Assembly: GCF_026004075.1 (NCBI RefSeq)
Contig: NZ_BPIK01000001.1
Location: 1,652,041-1,716,040 of the forward strand
DNA: 64,000 nucleotides
Origin: Meiothermus sp.
Lineage (GTDB): Bacteria > Deinococcota > Deinococci > Deinococcales > Thermaceae
Direction of reading: 5' to 3'
Both the position numbers and the translations under genes were made by a program. Positions 51,227 to 61,299 of the stretch are shown here, in pieces (the first letter of the stretch is position 1; every line of letters begins with the position of its first letter). A model generated the notes under the pieces. That model ran no database searches and was not told the DNA's origin. It saw nothing but the letters and a program-made list of their open reading frames with translations.

Positions 51227-53305
51227 TTAGTCCTCTCCAAAGGGATCGGGGGCCGATGTGCCCATGCCCAGATTCGCCAGGGCGCGGCTCAATGGGTTGT
51301 CGCTCTGGCGCAGTTTTTCAATTAACTCTGCCTGGCTCTCGGCGGCCTTCAGGGCAGCCTGGGCCGGGGTCTCACGTTTCAGTTCGGCTTTAGGGCCGCG
51401 CAGCTCCAGGGTGATGGGCTCTGCGGGCTGCGCTTTGGCCAGGACGGCATCCTGTCGCCAGCTCGGGTTGAGGTACTGCTGGCGGAAGGCCTCGGCCTGG
51501 GCAAACAACGTTTTGATGGCTGTTTTGTTTGCCCGGCGCTGCGTTTTGGCCTCCGGAGACAACGCATTTTCTGGGGCGGGGATGGCCTGACCCAGTTCCA
51601 GCAGACTGCCGCTGGGTTGCTGAATATATAGGTTAACGATCGGCTCCCCTGTCATTGGATGCTCGTATTCGAATACCACCACCGTGCGGTTCTGGTAGAG
51701 CATCAGGCTGCCGTCGGGCAGGGTGTAGCGCTGGTTCTTCCAGCGGATCTCGCCGTTGCCGGTCACGGTGCGTTCGTCACTCTCGGCGAAAATCTCCAGC
51801 AGGTCGCGCAGGTTGTACTGAATCTGGGTCTCGGCGGGAACTTCCCGCAGGAACAGTTCGGCTCGGGTATAGCCCCCGGGCAGAATCCGTGCGTGGTAGT
51901 CGTTTTGCAGCCAGTTCAGGGCCTCTTGCTTGTACTCGTCCTCCAACAGGAGCCGATTGCCCCTGCCCGGGTCAGCCTCGGGCGGGCACCCCTTCTCCCA
52001 CCAGGTGCGGGTGTTCTGGATCAGCCGGGCCAGCTCCCAGTCGTTGCGCTGGCTGGCATCCTCCCCTGCATAGCCGGGGAGAGTACGCTCCCAGGCATGG
52101 AATAACTTGTGAAAATTTTCTACCTTGCCCCGGGTGTGGCTCACCCAGGCCGGGGACGTGCTGGTCTCGATGCCCAGGGTGGCCAGGCCGCGCTGGGTGG
52201 CCTCGGCGATATAGGCGGAGCCGTTGTCGTGGTATATCCGCGTGGGCTTCCCGTATATGTTCCATCCGCCGGGTTTGGGGAACAATCCCAGGATCAGGAG
52301 GCGGGTAGTGGGGCGCCGGCTTTCCTCCCGGGAGAAGACCAGGGCAGGGATGGCGCCGGTGTAGTGATCGATGCAGTCGTGGATGCGCAGGCGGAAGGCG
52401 CTGGGCTCGGTGTCTGTGGGCCGGGCGTAGCCCCACACGAACGTATCGCAGCGGGTCATGTCCATCTGCCACAGTTCATTGGGGTACGTGGCCACTACTG
52501 CGCCCGACCAGGTACGAATAAACTCCCGGCGCTCATCCTCATTCATCAGAGCGGCCCGTGTGATGGGGTTGGCCTCGAGGCGTTTTCGAATGTCGCGTAC
52601 TCCCCGTACACTGAACCGCCGCTCGTAGTTTCCGTGTCTGTATATAAGGATGTTGGGGTTCGCTATCTGTAGCCAGCGGTGGATCATCCAGGCGCTGGCC
52701 TTAGGGTGGTGTAGCCACAGGCTGGTGGTAGCCTCCACCAGCTCGGTAGGAATTTGCATCGAGCCCGTGTCAGCACGGTGCGATTTGAAGAATTTGCGGG
52801 CCGACATTTTGAGCCATGCATAAACGGTTTTTGTGGATACGCTCTCATGTTTTGCGAATGCCTCGATAATCGCAGTGCGCTCGCCGCGTCGGGCCTGGGC
52901 CAGCTGCTGTCGCAGTTGCTCAATGCGCTCCCACAAAGCTCGAACCTCTGGATCAATCCGGCGCAGGTCAGGGAGCAACGGCCGATTGGCCAGGGCGCTT
53001 GGGGTTGGTTCAGCGGTATATGGGGCGTCTGTATAGTGGACGATTGCCGTCGGAGATGGCAGGATTACGTCGGTTATGGGCTCCGGTTCAGGTAGAGGAT
53101 TAACAGGGGGGCCCCAGATTTGCTCGATGGTGGCGGGATCGAAATAGATTTTGCCTCGTCCACCTGCTCTACCTACCACCCGCACCCATCGAGTCCGTGG
53201 ATTAGCCTTTAGCCTCAGAACAGAGTCTGCCGACTTATCCCACGCCCGAGAAACTTCATCTGTGCAGACCCAATTTTCTGGTATTTGTACGTTACCAGCA
53301 TTCAT
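51227..53305 (-). CDS. MuA-like DDE transposase
   Basis: 692 aa from the ATG at 53305; upstream codons in the frame overlap the Cro-like gene. Order: N-terminal winged helix (WVCTDEVSRAWDKSADSVLR), helical end-binding domains (about 110-250), catalytic rve domain with D282 (ELWQMDMTRCD), D360 (TRIYHDNGSAYI) and E396 (RGKVENFHK), Mu-type beta-barrel (RYTLPDGSLMLYQNRTVVVF) and a C-terminal tail. It should cut and join the inverted ends at 23181 and 54938. Confidence 0.95.
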   Translation of the reverse strand: MNAGNVQIPENWVCTDEVSRAWDKSADSVLRLKANPRTRWVRVVGRAGGRGKIYFDPATIEQIWGPPVNPLPEPEPITDVILPSPTAIVHYTDAPYTAEPTPSALANRPLLPDLRRIDPEVRALWERIEQLRQQLAQARRGERTAIIEAFAKHESVSTKTVYAWLKMSARKFFKSHRADTGSMQIPTELVEATTSLWLHHPKASAWMIHRWLQIANPNILIYRHGNYERRFSVRGVRDIRKRLEANPITRAALMNEDERREFIRTWSGAVVATYPNELWQMDMTRCDTFVWGYARPTDTEPSAFRLRIHDCIDHYTGAIPALVFSREESRRPTTRLLILGLFPKPGGWNIYGKPTRIYHDNGSAYIAEATQRGLATLGIETSTSPAWVSHTRGKVENFHKLFHAWERTLPGYAGEDASQRNDWELARLIQNTRTWWEKGCPPEADPGRGNRLLLEDEYKQEALNWLQNDYHARILPGGYTRAELFLREVPAETQIQYNLRDLLEIFAESDERTVTGNGEIRWKNQRYTLPDGSLMLYQNRTVVVFEYEHPMTGEPIVNLYIQQPSGSLLELGQAIPAPENALSPEAKTQRRANKTAIKTLFAQAEAFRQQYLNPSWRQDAVLAKAQPAEPITLELRGPKAELKRETPAQAALKAAESQAELIEKLRQSDNPLSRALANLGMGTSAPDPFGED

Positions 53306-53546
53306 TATTTTCCGCCCGTGCGATATCTTCCATCTGGCTAATAAAGGCCGTTGTAGACATATCAAACCCACGCGCTATTTTCTGCACGATGTATAACGTT
53401 GGATCTGAACCCTTCTTCCCGCTCAGTAGCTCAGAAATGTACCCAGATGATACGCCAGCTTTACGTGCCAGATGAAGCGGACGCATTTTTCGCTCATCTA
53501 ACAGCTGCCTGACGGTTTGGGCAAAAGCGGTTTGGTATACACGCAT
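53292..53546 (-). CDS. Cro/Ner-like HTH protein
   Basis: 84 aa. HTH_3 domain: VRQLLDERKMRPLHLARKAG, VSSGYISELLSGKKGSDPTL, YIVQKIARGF. First gene of the lytic (leftward) transcript, before MuA, corresponding to Mu ner. The ATG at 53546 lies 8 bp after a TATATT box, so the mRNA is probably leaderless. Confidence 0.85.
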   Translation of the reverse strand: MRVYQTAFAQTVRQLLDERKMRPLHLARKAGVSSGYISELLSGKKGSDPTLYIVQKIARGFDMSTTAFISQMEDIARAENNECW

Positions 53547-53568
53547 TTGCGTTTAATATAGTTTCTCA
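53546..53568. promoter_or_regulatory. Compact divergent promoter between Cro-like and repressor genes
   Basis: Only 21 bp separate the two start codons. GCGTTTAATATAGTTTCTC contains TATAGT for the plus strand and TATATT for the minus strand, overlapping almost completely. Neither gene has a ribosome binding site. Expression should therefore be mutually exclusive. Confidence 0.65.
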
Positions 53569-54287
53569 TGTGGGAAAATGTCAACGCCATGAACAGTAGC
53601 CAAGGCAAAAAAGGTAGGCCGCGAAAGCATCCAGTTCTCAATGGGCCCTTTAATGACTTGATCTTTGATGCGATGCGCCGTGAGGGGATTGACACATTGG
53701 ATAAGTTCGCTGACAAGCATGGCATTGGTCGAACCACCTTGCGTAACTTTGTTATGGGTAGACAATCCCCAATCGGTACGTGGGTAAAACCAGAACTTAC
53801 CACGCTCATTAGGCTTTCCAAGGCATTGAACGTCCCGTTATTTTATTTGCTGGAGCGTCTTTATAACGATCTCGACCATGAAATTTATATGTTTCCCTCC
53901 GCACCAGTAGTTGGGTGGGTTGGAGCTGGGCCAGGTCAAGATGAAGCTATTAGTGAAGTGGCGCTTCCACTTCCCTTGGATAGCTTTCTAAAGGGAAGTT
54001 TTGTGGCATTTGCCGTTCGCGGAAACTCTATGTGCGCCGGAAGCAAGCCGATCTGCGATGGTGACTACATTATTGTCAACAAAAGTCTGTCTGTCAGTCC
54101 CGGCCAACGTGTGGTGGCACGCTTAAAGGATGGTAGCTATGTATGCAAGCTCTACCGCGTGGATCGTACTGGTCGTTATTTAGTTAGCACCAACCCTGAC
54201 TATGAAAACGGGACTCCCTCCGTTATCCCTGCCAAAGACGTAGCCGAACTGGTTGGACCAGTTGTAGAAATCCGAAAACCGGAGTAA
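53568..54287 (+). CDS. LexA/CI-like phage repressor
   Basis: 239 aa (an ATG at 53589 is an alternative). N-terminal HTH (TLDKFADKHGIGRTTLRNFV), linker, and a C-terminal S24 peptidase domain with the cleavage pair A120-G121 (VGWVGAG), catalytic S154 (VRGNSMCAG) and K194 (YVCKLYR). Such repressors hold lysogeny and self-cleave on RecA activation. This differs from Mu c, which lacks this peptidase, so the phage is probably SOS-inducible. Confidence 0.92.
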   Translation: MWENVNAMNSSQGKKGRPRKHPVLNGPFNDLIFDAMRREGIDTLDKFADKHGIGRTTLRNFVMGRQSPIGTWVKPELTTLIRLSKALNVPLFYLLERLYNDLDHEIYMFPSAPVVGWVGAGPGQDEAISEVALPLPLDSFLKGSFVAFAVRGNSMCAGSKPICDGDYIIVNKSLSVSPGQRVVARLKDGSYVCKLYRVDRTGRYLVSTNPDYENGTPSVIPAKDVAELVGPVVEIRKPE

Positions 54288-54313
54288 GTATCGAGGCCGG
54301 GCCCGGGGTGATC

Positions 54314-54578
54314 TCACCCCACCCCCAACCGCGCCAGCAGTTCGAAGGGTTTAGCGGCAAAGCACTCTATAGCGGCGCTCAGATTGAACACCTGCCATTG
54401 CCCCGGTAGGGTTTGTACTCCCAGAAGCCCGGAGGCTCTAAAACCTCGGGGTAGTCCTCGTCGTAACAGGCAATGCCGTTTACCTCATGCACGGGTCCTG
54501 AGTATCGGCATAGCTTGCATAAATATTTGCGGTTTGATCTGCGGTTTGATCTGCGGTTTGGTCGGCTAAATCACTTTA
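54314..54578 (-). pseudogene. Degenerate cysteine-rich gene at prophage left end
   Basis: An open stretch without a clear start encodes YLCKLCRYSGPVHEVNGIAC, then YDEDYPEVLEPPGFWEYKPY. In the next frame coding continues as GQWQVFNLSAAIECFAAKPF, then ELLARLGVG and a TGA at 54316-54314. Joining the two needs one base change near 54392-54400. Two C-x2-C pairs suggest a zinc-binding protein. It overlaps the repeat array at its 5' end. Confidence 0.4.
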
Positions 54579-54659
54579 TTTTTTTAAGTGAAGCCTTTTT
54601 TTGTTTCGTATTTATCGGTGCGGTTTGCTACTATGTTCCTATATCACATTTGCGGTTTG
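54528..54659 (+). repeat. TGCGGTTTG repeats (five copies)
   Basis: TGCGGTTTG at 54528-54536, 54540-54548 and 54552-54560 (12-bp spacing), then at 54619-54627 and 54651-54659. Copies 3 and 5 are both followed by GGTyrGGCTAAA-like sequence. They lie between the repressor gene and the left end, and probably bind the repressor or the transposase. A weak hairpin (TCACTT/AAGTGA) with a T-run follows copy 3 at 54570-54600 and may terminate the repressor transcript. Confidence 0.7.
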
Positions 54660-54688
54660 GTTAGGCTAAAAGATTAATTTTGGCAATT

Positions 54689-54808
54689 TCAGTTGGTATA
54701 CCAAACACCGTCGAAAAATGTTTCACGGAGGCTCAGGTTTATCTGAGGATGGGCCTGGTATAGCTGGGCATCTGGCCTGCCAATAGCCTTAGGAACGCGT
54801 TTTTTCAA
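54689..54808 (-). CDS. Possible 39-aa protein near prophage left end
   Basis: The frame from a TTG at 54808 gives MKKRVPKAIGRPDAQLYQAH, then PQINLSLRETFFDGVWYTN. Composition looks coding and the frame extends a few codons further upstream, but there is no ATG or ribosome site. Unrecognised; could be a remnant. Confidence 0.3.
   Translation of the reverse strand: MKKRVPKAIGRPDAQLYQAHPQINLSLRETFFDGVWYTN
54693..54704. promoter_or_regulatory. Palindrome TTGGTATACCAA, possible operator
   Basis: A perfect 12-bp palindrome. A ten-base partial match, TTTGGTATAC, lies at 53531-53540, at the start of the Cro-like gene. A repressor or Cro operator is possible. Confidence 0.4.
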
Positions 54809-54889
54809 ACGGGCAAAGTCGCATGGCTTGGATCATCTATGCCCATTTGTACTTAGTACAAGTTTATTTTTTCAGCTCTCACCGTTTTC

Positions 54890-54938
54890 AAATTTTACCT
54901 TTATGTCGTTCTATTTTGAAATCGTCTCGTTTTTCACA
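54890..54938 (-). repeat. Prophage left end with transposase-binding sites
   Basis: Read inward on the minus strand: TGTGAAAA, then a diverged site ACGAGACGATTTCAAAATAG, then AACGACATAAAGGTAAA (site core 54909-54897). The last 17 bases are identical to the inverted copy at the other end. ACA at 54936-54938 is the proposed terminus. Confidence 0.8.
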
Positions 54939-55108
54939 AAGTCCCGGATGCCCCCACTTTCTTCCACCCGGTACTCGCTTTTTTTCGCGTCCCTATCGCA
55001 CGTTTCCGCACGCTTCCGCATGTTCCGGTTCCGCAAACCTTCTTTGAAGCTTATCTCGTAGCAATACAAACAGCGTCTGTAACCCATGTCCTTGGCGAAG
55101 TAGGCCGA

Positions 55109-55186
55109 GTGGGAATCTCGCCCATTTTGAACATTCATGGTGGGAAAAAGTGGGAGACAGGTGGGAGGAAGTGGTAAAAAGTGGGG
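55109..55186 (+). promoter_or_regulatory. MraZ-binding boxes upstream of mraZ
   Basis: GTGGGA at 55140, 55150 and 55161, GTGGTA at 55171 and GTGGGG at 55181 repeat every 10-11 bp; one more GTGGGA is at 55109. MraZ is known to bind tandem GTGGG-type repeats spaced by about 10 bp and to control its own operon. No clear -10/-35 pair is visible. Confidence 0.8.
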
Positions 55187-55282
55187 ATTGCGTGGTACAT
55201 TACGGTTCAGAACAGCACCTCCGGTGGGAAACGCTCGTGGGGAGACGAGTCCAAAAATCGAACCAGCACAGGAGAAGACGGG

Positions 55283-56886
<1,604 letters not shown>

Positions 56887-56890
<4 letters not shown>

Positions 56891-58305
56891 ACCGCCTGGG
56901 CACCCACGAACAGGCCACCCTCAGTCGGAGCTGGGTTGTATTGTTGGCCATTACAGCTTTTGTACTGGGGCTGGGGTATGGTCTGTATATTCTGTGGCAC
57001 AATGCCCCCAGCCTGACTCTGCGCCCCCCTGCCGCCCAGGTAGCACCCTTGCTACGCGGCAGTCTGGAAGCTGCCGATGGCACTCCCCTGGCCCTGAGCA
57101 CTCTGGAGGACGCACGTCTGTATCCGCTGGGCCTATCGGCGTCTCAGCTCATTGGCTTTGGCGAGCGGGGCAGCGGCAAGGGGCTTTCAGGCCTCGAGTT
57201 CGACCTGGAAAAACTGCTCTCCCAGGGGCAAAGCCTTCGTCTCACCATTGACCCGCAGGTACAGGCCATCGCCGAACAGGCGCTGTGGCGGGGCCTCGAG
57301 GCCGCCAAAGCCGACTGGGGCGCAGCGGTGATTATAGAGAGCCAGACCGGCCGACTCCTGGCGGTAGCCAATGGCCCGGCCTTCGACCCCACCGCACCCC
57401 GGGGCGATATTCGCAAAGACATCGCCTGGCGCAACCACGCTTTTATGTATGCGCTCGAGCCCGGTTCAACCATCAAGCCTTTGACCGCGGCGGTACTGCT
57501 ACAAGAAAAGCTGGCCCAGCTAGACACCAAAGTCTATGCCCCCATGAGCCGGCGCGTTGCAGGCTGGACGATTAACGACGTGGTCAAGCACCCCGAGACC
57601 CTCAGTCTGGCCGAGGTGCTCAAATACTCGTCCAATGTGGGCATCTCCACACTGGCTGAGCGTCTCCCGCGCCAGTCCCTGTTCAGCTATTTCCAAAAGC
57701 TACACTTCCTGGACGACGCCCTGTTTCCTCCGCTGTCCTACCAGCCGCGCATAGCAGTGCAGGTAGCGGCGCCACAGGTGCGACCAGTGCACCGCTGGGG
57801 GCCCGCCGAGTATGCCAATGCCACTTTCGGACAGGGCTTCCTGATTACCCCATTGCACCTAGCAGCCGCCTATAACACGCTGGCCAGCGACGGGGTCTAC
57901 CGCCAGCCCATCCTGTTCGAGGGCAACACCTCGCAGAGCGAAGTGGTGTTCCGGCCCCAGGTGGCACGCGATATCCGAGAAGCCCTGACTAAGGGCGTCG
58001 CCGAGAATGCTAAGCTCCCGGGCTATGTGTTGGGCGGAAAAACGGGCACAGCTCAGGTGGTGGTGAACGGACGCTATAGCAGCAGTGTGTATGCAGCTCT
58101 ATTCGCCGGCTTCATCCCGGCCAGTACCCCGCGCGTGACCGTGGTGGTTACGCTGTTTCATCCGAAGGGCAGCCGCATTCACGGCTCCCAGGTAGCGGCC
58201 CCCATCTACCGCGAGATAGCAGCCCAGCTTTTCGCCCTGTGGGGGATGCCTCCACAGCCACAGTTGGAACCCTCATCCAATAAGCGTAAACTGGTTGATC
58301 GATGA
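56887..58305 (+). CDS. ftsI: Peptidoglycan transpeptidase FtsI (PBP3-like)
   Basis: 472 aa with an N-terminal transmembrane helix (WVVLLAITAFVLGLGYGLYI) and the transpeptidase motifs S194-T-I-K197 (EPGSTIKPL), S248-S-N250 (KYSSNVG) and K385-T-G387 (GGKTGTAQV). The N-terminal non-catalytic domain is much reduced compared with E. coli FtsI (588 aa). It crosslinks septal peptidoglycan. Begins overlapping ftsL by 4 bp. Confidence 0.93.
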
Positions 58306-58343
58306 GTGTCTTGAGTATGTTACTGAAAGCACTCAAGTGACCT

Positions 58344-59642
58344 ATGGTGCAGCCGAATGATCTGAAAGAACTCCGGCCCGAATGGGTCGCCCGCCTGACC
58401 GGTGGCCGGGTGCATCCCGGTACGGGGGTGGCCCACGACCTGCACTGGGACTCTCGTCAGGTTGGGCCTGGGACAGCTTTTTTTGCTCTTCCAGGGATGC
58501 AAACCCACGGACGCGAGTTTGGCCTGCAGGCCATGCAGGCCGGTGCAGCCTTTGTGGTTACCGATCTCGCACACCCCGGCGCGGTGCAGGTGACCAAGCC
58601 TGAGCGGGCTTTGCTAGCGGTAGGCCGGGCCCTGCGCGACCGATTTAGCGGTACGGTGCTGGCCGTAGGGGGTAGCTCGGGCAAAACCACCACCAAAGCG
58701 TGTCTGGCCCAGGGTTTGGCCTGGCCGGCCCCCGAGGGCAACCTCAACAACGCCCCCGGACTGGCCCGGTTCTTTTTTCATTTAGAGCAGACCGAGGGTT
58801 GTGTGGTGGAGCTGGGTATTGACCGGCTGCTGGAGATGGCCGAGCTTGCATATATGGCCCGCCCTGACTTTGCAGTGCTCACCAGCCTGGGGGTGGAGCA
58901 CCTGGAGGGACTGGGAAGCCTCGAGAACGTGGTTCGGGAAGAGAGCTGGCTGCTGCATGTGAGTCCCATACGGCTGGCCAGTATTCAGGCTGCTGAGTTT
59001 CTAAATCTACCTCACCTGAAAACCTACGGTATTGGCGCGGGGGACTTCCGCGGCGAGGGGTTGGAGATGGGCCTCGAGTCTACCCGCTTCCATTTCGAGG
59101 GGCATACGGTTACCCTCCCCTACCCTGGGGTAGGGCCAGCCATGGGCGCGCTGGCTGCACTGGCCGCCGCCCGCATGCTGGAAAAGCCCCTCCCAGAGGT
59201 AATCGAGCGCTTATCTGCGCTTAAGCTACCCCCAGGCCGGATGCAGCGCCTGCGGTTGGGGGCAGTGAACTTCATTCATGATGCCTACAACGCCAATCCG
59301 CTTTCTTTCCGGGCCGGAATGGCCTTCCTGCAAACCCTGCCGGGTCGCAAGTGGCTGGTGCTGGGGCGTATGGCCGAGCTGGGTGAGGAAGCCCTGAAGC
59401 ACCACCTCGAGGCCGCCCGGCTGGCCGCCCAGGTCAGTTCAAACCTAGTTTTTATCGGCCCATTTGCCCAGCAGCAAGCCGCCGAAGCCGGCGGAATCGC
59501 CCTCGAGACCATCGAAGAGGCCGTTCAGTTCCTTACCCACCGGGTACAACCCGGCGACCTGGTTTACCTGAAAGCTTCGCGCAGTGTGGGGCTCGAGCGC
59601 CTATTGGAGCTGTGGCCAGGGGAAGCCAAGGAGGGCGCATGA
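58344..59642 (+). CDS. murF: UDP-MurNAc-tripeptide:D-Ala-D-Ala ligase
   Basis: 432 aa. Mur ligase with the DLHWDSRQVGPGTAFFALPG N-terminal UDP-binding motif, ATP loop GSSGKTTT (110-117) and C-terminal VNFIHDAYNANPLSFRAGMA, the MurF signature. It adds D-Ala-D-Ala to the UDP-MurNAc peptide. 38 bp after ftsI; murE is missing between them. Confidence 0.93.
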   Translation: MVQPNDLKELRPEWVARLTGGRVHPGTGVAHDLHWDSRQVGPGTAFFALPGMQTHGREFGLQAMQAGAAFVVTDLAHPGAVQVTKPERALLAVGRALRDRFSGTVLAVGGSSGKTTTKACLAQGLAWPAPEGNLNNAPGLARFFFHLEQTEGCVVELGIDRLLEMAELAYMARPDFAVLTSLGVEHLEGLGSLENVVREESWLLHVSPIRLASIQAAEFLNLPHLKTYGIGAGDFRGEGLEMGLESTRFHFEGHTVTLPYPGVGPAMGALAALAAARMLEKPLPEVIERLSALKLPPGRMQRLRLGAVNFIHDAYNANPLSFRAGMAFLQTLPGRKWLVLGRMAELGEEALKHHLEAARLAAQVSSNLVFIGPFAQQQAAEAGGIALETIEEAVQFLTHRVQPGDLVYLKASRSVGLERLLELWPGEAKEGA

Positions 59643-60433
59643 GGGCCGGGCTGGTGGCCTGTGGTGTGTGGCTGGCGGCCTGTGCGCCCCAGGCACAAAG
59701 TCCCGTCAACGCCGATCCCATTCTGATCGAGGGTGGGGTGGTGGAAGGGCGGGTGGTACGGGCTGCGGGGTTACAGCTGGCCTTACCCAGCCCCACCCGC
59801 TGGGTAGCCCGCAACGGCTCCACCCTTCTGGCTGCCTACCCCTTCCAGCTACTGGTCTACCACAACGGTTTTATCCAGGACAGCCTGCCCCTACCGGGCG
59901 TTCCTACCTTCGTACGGGCCAAGCCCCGGCCCCTGGTTGGCCTGGAAGACCGGCTTTTCCTGCCAGGACTGGGTACGCTGGCTTATAAAGCCAAAGATGC
60001 CCTGAGCACCTCAGAAGGGGTCTACTGGCTCAACAACGAGGGGCTTTACCTCGAGCGCCGCCTGCTGGCCGAGGGACGGTTTGACTTCTTGGCCGCCAGC
60101 GAACGCTACGTGTACGCCTTCGCCCGCGAAGCCTTGCGTCTGCCCGATTACCTCCGGGTTCCATTGCCGGCCAGTGTGCGGGCCGCTGTAGTGCTAGATG
60201 ACCTTTTCGTGCTCACTCCCGAGGGCATCTACCGCCTGAGCCTGGAAGGGCTACGCCTGGGCTTCCGAGCCGGTGCGTACAAGGGCCTCGAGGCCGACGG
60301 AACATACCTGTACACCCTCGAGTCCGGCCGCCTGGTCACGCTCGGTCTTAACCTGGGGCTGGCCGGCCCCCTGCAAAACCGCGCAGGCCCCGCCGCTGGT
60401 TCGCTGCTCACCCATGCCAAGGAGGTGCCGTGA
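59639..60433 (+). CDS. Putative lipoprotein, beta-rich
   Basis: 264 aa from the ATG at 59639, overlapping the murF stop (ATGA). Signal peptide with lipobox (VWLAACAPQA; cleavage before the Cys). The mature part repeats short strand-turn units such as LEDRLFLPGLGTLAYKAK, NNEGLYLERRLLAEGR and LTPEGIYRLSLEGLRLG, suggesting a beta-propeller. Co-transcribed with murF and mraY (GTGA overlap at 60430), so a cell-envelope role is likely. Family not recognised. Confidence 0.65.
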   Translation: MRAGLVACGVWLAACAPQAQSPVNADPILIEGGVVEGRVVRAAGLQLALPSPTRWVARNGSTLLAAYPFQLLVYHNGFIQDSLPLPGVPTFVRAKPRPLVGLEDRLFLPGLGTLAYKAKDALSTSEGVYWLNNEGLYLERRLLAEGRFDFLAASERYVYAFAREALRLPDYLRVPLPASVRAAVVLDDLFVLTPEGIYRLSLEGLRLGFRAGAYKGLEADGTYLYTLESGRLVTLGLNLGLAGPLQNRAGPAAGSLLTHAKEVP

Positions 60434-61299
60434 ATACCCTGGCGGCCGCAGTGCTTTTGAGCTGGTTTCTGGTGGGGCTGTGGATTACCCTCATGCAGTC
60501 TTTGCGGCTCGGCAAACAGGTGCGCCTCGACGGCCCGCAAAGCCACCTGGCCAAGGCGGGAACCCCCAGCATGGGTGGGGTGGCTTTTTTGCTGGCGGCT
60601 GCAGCCACCTACGGGCTCTCGGGCGGCGATAAGTGGGCAGGGCTTTGGCTGCTGGTGCTGGGCATGGCGCTGCTGGGTCTGGCCGACGACCTGGCCGGCT
60701 CGTTGCGCCGCCCCCTCAGGGCTCGCGAGAAGCTGGTGGTGCAGGTGCTCATGAGCCTGATTTTTGCCCTGTGGGCAGCCCGCCAGGTGCAGTACACCCC
60801 CTATCCAGTACTGGATGTGCTGCTCTTTACGCTGGTGGTAATCGCGGCTTGCAACGCCTTCAATTTCACCGATGGGGTGGATGGCCTGCTGGCCAGCGTG
60901 GCAGCGGTCATTTTACTGCCCTTCCTGGGCCTGCCCACGGCCCAGGCCGCGGTGGGAGCTCTACTGGGCTTTTTGTGGCACAACGCCCCCAGGGCCACGG
61001 TGTTCATGGGCGATACCGGCAGCATGGCCCTGGGCGCTTTGGCTGCGGGGCTGTTCATCCTCGAGGGCAAGCTCTGGTGGCTACCGTTGGCGGCCCTGAT
61101 ACCAGTGCTCGAGGTGCTCTCAGTAATCATCCAGGTAACCTATTTTCGCCGCACCGGCAAGCGTTTCTTCCGAATGAGCCCGCTGCACCACCACTTCGAA
61201 CTGTCGGGCTGGCCCGAGGGCAAGGTGGTGTTTCGCTTTGTGGTAGTAACGGCGTTGTGCACGGCGTTGGCTGTGCATCTGTGGGGAGGCCCGGTATGA
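60430..61299 (+). CDS. mraY: Phospho-MurNAc-pentapeptide translocase MraY
   Basis: 289 aa, about ten transmembrane helices, GTG start overlapping the lipoprotein stop. Conserved catalytic motifs: GTPSMGG-type start (AGTPSMGGVAF), LGLADDLAGSLRRPL, NAFNFTDGVDGLLA (Mg and substrate), GDTGSMALG and the RMSPLHHHFELSGWPE histidine loop. Shorter than E. coli MraY (360 aa). Makes lipid I. Confidence 0.95.
   Translation: MNTLAAAVLLSWFLVGLWITLMQSLRLGKQVRLDGPQSHLAKAGTPSMGGVAFLLAAAATYGLSGGDKWAGLWLLVLGMALLGLADDLAGSLRRPLRAREKLVVQVLMSLIFALWAARQVQYTPYPVLDVLLFTLVVIAACNAFNFTDGVDGLLASVAAVILLPFLGLPTAQAAVGALLGFLWHNAPRATVFMGDTGSMALGALAAGLFILEGKLWWLPLAALIPVLEVLSVIIQVTYFRRTGKRFFRMSPLHHHFELSGWPEGKVVFRFVVVTALCTALAVHLWGGPV

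Larger units (their letters stand above)
23181..54938 (-). mobile_element. Mu-like transposable prophage (about 31.8 kb)
   Basis: MuA-type transposase, MuB-type ATPase, LexA-like repressor and Cro/Ner-like gene lie at the high-coordinate end. Terminase, portal, MuF, protease, capsid and contractile-tail genes follow on the minus strand in nearly the Mu order. Inverted terminal sites with a shared 17-bp core lie at 23181-23236 and 54890-54938, beginning TGT and ending ACA. No 5-bp target duplication is visible at these exact ends, so boundaries may be off by some bases or one end rearranged. It sits between rnpB and mraZ. Confidence 0.9.

Noticed and set aside
23176-54943. 5-bp target site duplication of the prophage
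   Set aside because: AACAG on the left and AAGTC on the right do not match, and nearby shifts of the ends do not produce a match either.
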